Translations under genes and position numbers: made by a program | The notes under the pieces: generated by a model | Databases searched by the model: none | What the model was told of the DNA's origin: nothing | The model's input: the letters and a program-made list of their open reading frames with translations, nothing else | NCBI GenBank assembly: GCA_964589725.1 | Contig: CAZPUJ010000552.1 | Coordinates: 1 to 9,396, forward strand | From: CAYSHJ01 sp964589725 | GTDB lineage: Bacteria; Planctomycetota; Planctomycetia; Planctomycetales; Planctomycetaceae | Direction: 5' to 3' | DNA length: 9,396 bases | Part shown: positions 5,531-9,396 of the stretch, piece by piece | How positions within the stretch are numbered: position 1 is the first letter of the stretch | How the letters are laid out: every line of letters starts with the position of its first letter

Positions 5531-7147
5531 GTGCCCAAGCAACTTCTGTTCGATGACCGAGCGCGGCTGAAATTGCAGCGCGGTGTGAAGCAGTTGGCCG
5601 ATGTGGTCGCGGTCACGTTGGGGCCGACCGGCCGAAACGTGATCATCGACAAGAATTTTGGAAACCCACTCGTCACCAAAGACGGCGTCACGGTCAGCAA
5701 GGAAGTCGAACTCGACGATCCGTATGAGCACATGGGTGCCAAGCTGGTCAACGAGGTCGCGACCAAGACCAGCGACGTGGCTGGCGACGGCACCACGACC
5801 GCCACGATCCTGGCGCGAGCCATCTACGACGAGGGCCTGCGCTCCGTCTCGATGGGTGCCAACCCGATGATTGTGCGTCGCGGCATCGAAAAAGCGGTCG
5901 AGGCCGCCATCGCACACCTCAAGACGATGGTCAAGCAGGTGACCAGCAAGGCAGAGATTGCTCAAGTCGGAGCCATCTCGGCCAACAACGACAAAGCCAT
6001 TGGCGACCTCATCGCCGACGCAATGGAGAAGGTCGGCCGTGACGGCGTCATCACCGTCGAGGAAGGTAAGGGCAACGCCACCACGTTGAAACTGGCCGAA
6101 GGCATGCAGTTCGATAAGGGCTACATCAGCCCGTACTTCGTCACCAGTCCCGCAGACATGAAGGTCATTCTCGAAGACTGCTTCATTCTGATGTTCGAGA
6201 AGAAGATCAGCAGTTTGCGTGACGTGCTGCCGGTTTTGGAGAAGATCGCTCAATCGGGTAAGCCGCTGCTGATCGTGGCGGAAGACGTCGATAGCGAAGC
6301 TCTGACAGCTCTGGTTGTCAACAAGCTGCGCGGCATCTTGCAGGTGGCGGCGGTGAAGGCTCCGGGCTTTGGTGATCGTCGCAAGACGATGCTCGGCGAC
6401 ATGGCCATCTTGACCGGCGGCACACTGATCTCGGAAGACCTCGGCATCAAGCTGGAGAGCGTCGAGATCAAGCAGCTCGGTAAGGCCAAGAAGGTGGAGA
6501 TCACCAAGGACAACTGCACGATCATCGAAGGGGCTGGCGATCCGAAGCAGATCAAGGCTCGCGTCGATCAGATTCGCGCGCAGATCGAAGGGACCAAGAG
6601 CGAGTACGATCGGGAAAAATTCCAAGAGCGGCTCGCGAAAATGACCGGCGGCGTGGCGATCATCTCGGTGGGCGCCGCGACGGAAACCGAAATGAAGCAG
6701 ACGAAAGCCCGCATGGAAGACGCACTCCATGCGACGCGTGCTTCCGTCGAGGAAGGCGTCCTCCCCGGCGGCGGAGTGGCTCTGCTGCGGTGCATCGAGG
6801 TCATTCGCACCGTGAAGGCCAAGGGTGACGAAGAGATCGGCATCGAGATCGTCTGCCGAGCCCTGGAGTCTCCGATCCGTCAGATCGTCCAAAACTGCGG
6901 CGTGGACGGCTCGGTGGTCGCCGACGAAGTTCTGCAAAAGGACACGAACATCGGCTACAACGCCAACACCGGTGAGTACGTAGACATGTACAAAGCCGGC
7001 ATCATCGACCCGGCGAAGGTAGTGATCAGCGCGTTGTCGAACGCCGCCTCGATCGCCGCCCTGATGCTGACCACCCAAGTCTGCGTCACCCGCACCGACG
7101 ACCTCGAAGGGGGCAAGAAAGCCAAGATCGAAGGAGCGGTGAGATAA
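5531..7147 (+). CDS. groEL: GroEL chaperonin, paralogue 2, without Gly-Gly-Met tail (538 aa)
   Basis: This second 60-kDa chaperonin starts at a GTG with a GAGGAG ribosome binding site (5517-5522). ATP-site motifs are intact: LGPTGRN, KDGVTV, GDGTTTAT with Asp86, and the catalytic Asp in MEDALHATRAS. Apical substrate-binding residues match E. coli where paralogue 1 departs from it: KGYISPYF keeps both Tyr and Phe, and LRDVLPVL keeps both Leu. The C-terminus ends TDDLEGGKKAKIEGAVR, with no GGM repeats, so the flexible tail that fills the chamber floor in E. coli GroEL is missing. Length is slightly under the family average. It differs from paralogue 1 throughout, so this is an old duplication and not a recent copy. 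A REP-like palindrome and then a strong terminator follow. Confidence 0.97.
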   Translation: MPKQLLFDDRARLKLQRGVKQLADVVAVTLGPTGRNVIIDKNFGNPLVTKDGVTVSKEVELDDPYEHMGAKLVNEVATKTSDVAGDGTTTATILARAIYDEGLRSVSMGANPMIVRRGIEKAVEAAIAHLKTMVKQVTSKAEIAQVGAISANNDKAIGDLIADAMEKVGRDGVITVEEGKGNATTLKLAEGMQFDKGYISPYFVTSPADMKVILEDCFILMFEKKISSLRDVLPVLEKIAQSGKPLLIVAEDVDSEALTALVVNKLRGILQVAAVKAPGFGDRRKTMLGDMAILTGGTLISEDLGIKLESVEIKQLGKAKKVEITKDNCTIIEGAGDPKQIKARVDQIRAQIEGTKSEYDREKFQERLAKMTGGVAIISVGAATETEMKQTKARMEDALHATRASVEEGVLPGGGVALLRCIEVIRTVKAKGDEEIGIEIVCRALESPIRQIVQNCGVDGSVVADEVLQKDTNIGYNANTGEYVDMYKAGIIDPAKVVISALSNAASIAALMLTTQVCVTRTDDLEGGKKAKIEGAVR

Positions 7148-7155
7148 CCCTGTTG

Positions 7156-7179
7156 GATGGCCGCCCTCGGCCGTCCCAC
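7156..7179 (-). repeat. REP-like palindrome, family C
   Basis: On the minus strand this reads GTGG, stem GACGGCCG, loop AGGG, stem CGGCCATC (8 bp with one G-T pair). Its layout (GTRG foot, 8-bp stem, 4-base loop, 24 bases in all) is the same as that of the family A elements around groES, but the stem sequence differs. It sits 8 bases after the groEL2 stop. Confidence 0.6.
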
Positions 7180-7219
7180 AATGCGGTTCGCGTGTCGTTG
7201 AGCCAAGTTTGAAAACGCC

Positions 7220-7246
7220 ACGAGCCACCCAATTTGGGTGGCTCGT
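7220..7246 (+). terminator. Intrinsic terminator-like hairpin after groEL2
   Basis: This is a perfect 13-bp inverted repeat, ACGAGCCACCCAA (7220-7232) and TTGGGTGGCTCGT (7234-7246), with one central base. In practice it would form a stem of about 11 bp with a small loop. It is followed by only a short T-run (TTTCGTAT). It marks the likely end of the chaperonin transcript. It overlaps the open frame upstream of the JAB gene, which argues against a JAB start before 7266. Confidence 0.65.
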
Positions 7247-7265
7247 TTCGTATGGAGCCTCGTTC

Positions 7266-7721
7266 ATGCCACAGAGCCTGTCAGTCGCTGAATTACTGGC
7301 TCTGCCACAAGTGATTGCCGGCTTGCGACAGGCGTACGACGAAAGCGACGTGGGCGGCTCGCAACCAATCGAGCAAGGTGGTTTTCTGCTGCGAGATTCG
7401 GATTCCGGCGAACTCGTCGTCAAACGCTTGCCATCCTCAGAGCGAGATTCACTGAGTTATCCGCTCTGCTCGGATGGCAAATACCAAGGCCAAGAAGTCG
7501 TCGGCAGCTTTCACACGCATCCCAACACTGGCCAAGAATGGCGGCAGGAACCAAGCCCGCAGGATATTCGCCTCTCGAAAGAATTCTCGGAAACGATGGG
7601 ACCGCATCAATTCGTGATCAGTCGTGACATGTTCCATCACATCGACAACAATGGTGTTGTGACAGCCATTGGGCGCACCGCCGATGTCCTGAAATTGACG
7701 TCCAAGGAGACGAAACCATGA
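7266..7721 (+). CDS. JAB/MPN (JAMM) metalloprotease-fold protein (151 aa)
   Basis: This is a single-domain protein with the zinc-binding JAMM pattern. It has a Glu in IEQGGFLL (Glu36), HTHP (His83, His85) and SPQD (Ser97, Asp100), within HTHPNTGQEWRQEPSPQD. The gap between the second His and the Ser is 11 residues, longer than the 7 of the canonical JAMM motif, but the ligands are all present. Family members cleave isopeptide or peptide bonds, for example in ubiquitin-like or Cys/thiocarboxylate carrier systems, and JAB domains also occur in polymorphic toxins. I chose the ATG at 7266 because GGAG lies 8 bases upstream and because the earlier in-frame start would lie before a terminator hairpin. 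Its stop overlaps the next start (ATGA), so the two are translationally coupled. No E1-like, ThiS/MoaD-like or RHS partner is visible. Confidence 0.85.
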   Translation: MPQSLSVAELLALPQVIAGLRQAYDESDVGGSQPIEQGGFLLRDSDSGELVVKRLPSSERDSLSYPLCSDGKYQGQEVVGSFHTHPNTGQEWRQEPSPQDIRLSKEFSETMGPHQFVISRDMFHHIDNNGVVTAIGRTADVLKLTSKETKP

Positions 7722-7966
7722 GCGTCGCCGCAGCTTTCGATTTCGATACTCAACTCGTTCGAGGCATCCAAACCGCGTTGCGCCAAGCTCGCGGCTTGGG
7801 TTATCACGTCGAGACGATGGACATCACGGCCTCCGTGTCCGACGGAGTCTGCCACATTCACTTTTCCCCGATTCCCGCTCCTGGCACGATTCAAGCGGGT
7901 GGCGATCTGACGATTTCCGTCAACTCAGACACCGACGAAATCATCCGATACGAGCGAGGCCAATAA
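7718..7966 (+). CDS. Small protein coupled to the JAB protein (82 aa)
   Basis: It starts at an ATG that overlaps the JAB stop (ATGA), with an AAGGAG ribosome binding site at 7704-7709. An N-terminal helix (about residues 10-30) leads into three predicted beta strands and the ending GGDLTISVNSDTDEIIRYERGQ, read here as GGDLTISVNS plus DEIIRYERGQ. A terminal GGD-x-V-x-V-D-x2-T-x-V-RGQ pattern recalls short NTF2-like immunity or PepSY-like proteins; this is a resemblance from memory only. It has no signal peptide and no terminal Gly-Gly, so it does not look like a ubiquitin-like substrate. Coupling to a JAB gene suggests a direct partner, perhaps an inhibitor. The function is not known. Confidence 0.7.
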   Translation: MSVAAAFDFDTQLVRGIQTALRQARGLGYHVETMDITASVSDGVCHIHFSPIPAPGTIQAGGDLTISVNSDTDEIIRYERGQ

Positions 7967-8014
7967 GTTGGGAAGGGAAGCAACGAATCGAACTTTAAAG
8001 ATGGGGAGACCAAT

Positions 8015-8296
8015 ATGGCAAAGGTTAAGAACGTAGAGAAACGCATATGGGACACCGAAGGTTTTGCCGTGACCATCAAATTCAATGGGCGAGATGTTCG
8101 TTCTGATTTTGCGGGGATGCCCCAATACCCAGGGTATGAACGAATGGCAAGGAACGACATGACCGTTGCGGATTGGAAAGAGAAGCGATTTTTTTCGGCG
8201 TATGCTGGTTACGACGTCGATGTCCTTGATGGAGATGGCAATCTTTGCCAGGGCAACACCAAACTTGGAACGGTTCGTGATTCGTATTCGGATTAG
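8015..8296 (+). CDS. Hypothetical protein (93 aa)
   Basis: It starts at an ATG with a strong GGGGAG ribosome binding site 6 bases upstream. The protein is soluble, mixed-charge and aromatic-rich: it opens MAKVKNVEKRIWDTEGFAV, has a YPGYERMARNDMTVADWKEK stretch, and near the end reads DVDVLDGDGN, which looks like a beta hairpin or acidic turn. It has no signal peptide or membrane segment. The DGDGN turn superficially resembles a calcium-binding loop but is too short to call. It lies 48 bases after the 82-residue gene and may belong to the same transcript. The region is poorer in GC than the chaperonin genes, which hints at an accessory origin. I do not recognise a family. Confidence 0.7.
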   Translation: MAKVKNVEKRIWDTEGFAVTIKFNGRDVRSDFAGMPQYPGYERMARNDMTVADWKEKRFFSAYAGYDVDVLDGDGNLCQGNTKLGTVRDSYSD

Positions 8297-8312
8297 GCGC
8301 GGCCTATCCTCG

Positions 8313-8420
8313 AAATGGAAATCGCTGTGGGGCTTTGCGGTGAAGCGACCACGAACATTGAAGGCGGCTGCGGAAGCTGGCGATCTCGAAGCGGTCGAGT
8401 ATCACCTTGAGAACGACTGA
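8313..8420 (+). pseudogene. Ankyrin-repeat-like gene remnant
   Basis: The frame reading KWKSLWGFAVKRP and then TLKAAAEAGDLEAVEYHLEND to a TGA at 8418-8420 matches the first helix pair of an ankyrin repeat (AA-x-AGDLEAV-x2-HL). It stops after one half-complete repeat and has no good start: only a GTG at 8340 is in frame nearby, and the closest ATG (8315) is out of frame. It is most simply the 5' stump of an ankyrin-repeat protein cut short by the stop or by a rearrangement. A real 26-residue peptide from the GTG is possible but less likely. Confidence 0.4.
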
Positions 8421-8447
8421 GTGCCATACCGTTGCAGGAGTTCAACG

Positions 8448-8861
8448 ATGTTGAGGCTCTCTTGGAGTTCCGATTGTCCGCGCAGACCGCGAGTCCGAAT
8501 CGAATACATTGATGGATTTGACGCACGCGGAAAGAAATTTGTGTATGGCCGAGGTGATGGCTGGATCGACCGCCGTGAGGGATATCACATGGATATATGG
8601 CGCGATCGCAATGGACTTCTTTTTGCAAGGTTCTGGTCACGATGCAAAGACGTGGATGACATGTCTATTGTCATCCATGGAATCCCGCGTGATGCAATCC
8701 CGGAACGAGTCAAGGGTGACGACTTAAGTGACTTAAGTGACGAGGTCGTTCGCAAGCTTCGCGACGGTGAATCGGTGCCATTCGTGCTCGGGTTCGTTGA
8801 CTACTGGATACCGAAGGCCGTTCGCGACGAATACGCGCAGTGGATCGAGCAACAATGGTGA
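8448..8861 (+). CDS. Hypothetical protein (137 aa)
   Basis: The frame is also open from a GTG at 8421, but the ATG at 8448 has an AGGAG ribosome binding site 7 bases upstream, so I use it. The protein starts MLRLSWSSDCPRRPRVRIEY and then has a region KKFVYGRGDGWIDRREGYH plus DIWRDRNGLLFARFWSRC that looks like a compact beta sheet. A helical acidic segment (DDLSDLSDEVVRKLRDGE) and a final WIPKAVRDEYAQWIEQQW helix follow. There is no signal peptide, membrane segment or recognised catalytic motif. Inside the gene a 9-base unit, GACTTAAGT, occurs twice in tandem (8724-8741), giving the repeated DLS. It looks like an orphan accessory gene, perhaps part of the same small cluster as the JAB genes. 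The function is unknown. Confidence 0.65.
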   Translation: MLRLSWSSDCPRRPRVRIEYIDGFDARGKKFVYGRGDGWIDRREGYHMDIWRDRNGLLFARFWSRCKDVDDMSIVIHGIPRDAIPERVKGDDLSDLSDEVVRKLRDGESVPFVLGFVDYWIPKAVRDEYAQWIEQQW

Positions 8862-8868
8862 CGCGGAC

Positions 8869-8902
8869 GGGTGGCACGCCCTGACCATCGGGAAGGGCGT
8901 GC
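8869..8902 (+). repeat. REP-like palindrome, family B, copy 1
   Basis: GTGG (8871-8874) overlaps the start of a stem GCACGCCC (8874-8881) that pairs with GGGCGTGC (8895-8902) across a 13-base loop. It begins 8 bases after the stop of the 137-residue gene. The leading GGGTGGCACGCCCTGA is the exact reverse complement of the end of copy 3. Confidence 0.65.
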
Positions 8903-8918
8903 TGGCTCGATGCCACAT

Positions 8919-8952
8919 CCACGCCCATCACTTCGTTCTGGGCGTGCCACCC
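8919..8952 (-). repeat. REP-like palindrome, family B, copy 2
   Basis: On the minus strand this reads GGGTGGCACGCCC, a 13-base loop, then GGGCGTGG. It is inverted relative to copy 1, so together they form a head-to-head pair (8869-8952). A run of seven T (8965-8971) lies 12 bases downstream, so the pair may also help to end transcription of the 137-residue gene. Confidence 0.65.
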
Positions 8953-9019
8953 ATTCCATCACACTTTTTTTGACTTTTCTGCCAATGTCAAAACTAATTG
9001 CAATGCCAGTTCCACTCAC

Positions 9020-9051
9020 CATGCCCTTCGATGACTCAGGGCGTGCCACCC
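9020..9051 (-). repeat. REP-like palindrome, family B, copy 3
   Basis: On the minus strand this reads GGGTGGCACGCCCTGA, the same first 16 bases as copy 1, then closes with AGGGCATG (one G-T pair in the stem, 10-base loop). It lies 23 bases beyond the stop of the RAYT gene and in the same orientation, as expected for a REP element flanking its transposase gene. Confidence 0.65.
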
Positions 9052-9074
9052 TTTGGGGGCTGACCGTCTTTGGG

Positions 9075-9396
9075 TCACAACTCAAAGCCTGTTGGCAACG
9101 TGCGATCCATTTCGATCAGCACCGGACTCATGCCGGCGTACCAACGAGCGCTGGACCATTCCCAATCGGTCGTACAACTCACCAAATTGCGTCGCACGGG
9201 ATTCGCGTGAATGTAGTCAATCATCGAGTGGACCGTTTCAATCTTGATCGCCGCGCGGTCATAGCCGCCACCCGGTTGCCAAAACCTTCGGCGCAGGCGT
9301 TTTCCCTCGCGAACCGTGATCTTCGGAAGCCATTCCGGGGCGTTCAATTCAAGGTAGGCAATGGCCTTTCGTGCGACAGGTTCTTTAATTGCCGAG
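9075..9396 (-). CDS. REP-associated tyrosine transposase (RAYT), C-terminal part
   Basis: The minus-strand frame is open to the right edge, so the N-terminal part is missing. The visible 107 codons begin SAIKEPVARKAIAYLELNAP and contain the RAYT hallmarks RRRFWQPGGGYDR, IDYIHANPVRRNLV and DWEWSSARWYAG, then end TLPTGFEL. These proteins belong to the IS200/IS605-like Y1 transposase superfamily (Pfam Y1_Tnp) and act on REP palindromes as single-copy, domesticated genes rather than moving themselves. The HUH motif and the catalytic Tyr would lie upstream, outside the window, so activity cannot be judged. An in-frame TTG at 9347 is not the true start, because conserved sequence continues before it. 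Family B palindromes lie just beyond its stop. Confidence 0.9.
   Translation of the reverse strand, partial: SAIKEPVARKAIAYLELNAPEWLPKITVREGKRLRRRFWQPGGGYDRAAIKIETVHSMIDYIHANPVRRNLVSCTTDWEWSSARWYAGMSPVLIEMDRTLPTGFEL

Noticed and set aside
5495..7423. A 642-residue minus-strand open frame opposite groEL2
   Set aside because: It is the antisense shadow of groEL2 and extends through the terminator and repeat. GC-rich codon bias in the real gene keeps the opposite frame open. It has no recognisable domain.
7266..8861. A bacterial ubiquitin-like conjugation or CBASS-type operon
   Set aside because: Only the JAB protein fits. There is no E1-like or E2-like enzyme, no Gly-Gly-ending carrier and no nucleotidyltransferase among the neighbours.
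8869..9051. A CRISPR array
   Set aside because: The three repeats are palindromic, in mixed orientation and irregularly spaced, and there are no cas genes. They fit REP elements better.

Overview
The window looks like chromosomal DNA of a planctomycete (phylum Planctomycetota). It is GC-rich. It holds a groEL-groES-groEL chaperonin cluster, secreted and membrane proteins of unknown function, GTG starts, several families of small palindromic repeats, and the end of a REP-associated tyrosine transposase. The phylum call is an inference from gene content and from my memory of these repeats; no rRNA or tRNA is present to confirm it.

Layout. (1) Positions 1-1123, minus strand: a secreted protein of unknown function (398-1123), then, 20 bases after its stop codon, the first 125 codons of a second gene that runs off the left edge. 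That second gene resembles the N-terminal regulatory part of a planctomycete AAA-type ATPase. (2) Positions 1124-1363: divergent spacer. (3) Positions 1364-3064, plus strand: a small protein with a signal peptide and a C-terminal membrane anchor, then a beta-ketoacyl-ACP synthase with an intact Cys-His-His triad. (4) Positions 3065-3340: upstream region of the chaperonin cluster, with a weak sigma32-like promoter candidate and no CIRCE operator. (5) Positions 3341-7147: groEL1, groES and groEL2. The two GroELs are clearly different paralogues. GroEL1 has a His-rich Gly-Gly-Met tail and an altered apical substrate-binding surface. GroEL2 has the usual apical residues but no Gly-Gly-Met tail. 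Both gaps between these genes are filled by palindromic repeat elements. A strong terminator hairpin follows groEL2. (6) Positions 7266-8861, plus strand: an accessory-looking run of four small genes. It has a solo JAMM/JAB metalloprotease-fold protein, a translationally coupled 82-residue protein, a 93-residue orphan and a 137-residue orphan, with an ankyrin-like gene remnant between the last two. (7) Positions 8862-9074: three copies of one palindromic repeat. (8) Positions 9075-9396, minus strand: the C-terminal part of a REP-associated tyrosine transposase (RAYT), open at the right edge.

How the parts relate. The chaperonins are the core. A shared GroES cap between two different GroEL rings suggests division of labour between a housekeeping and a specialised chaperonin. 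The most notable non-coding pattern is that three different palindrome families (after groEL1 and before groES, after groEL2, and beside the RAYT gene) all begin with GTAG or GTGG directly before the stem. This is the known signature of REP elements acted on by RAYTs. One of these elements supplies the groEL1 stop codon. I see no complete new defence or mobile system. The JAB locus is the best candidate for undescribed function, but the sequence alone does not show what it does.
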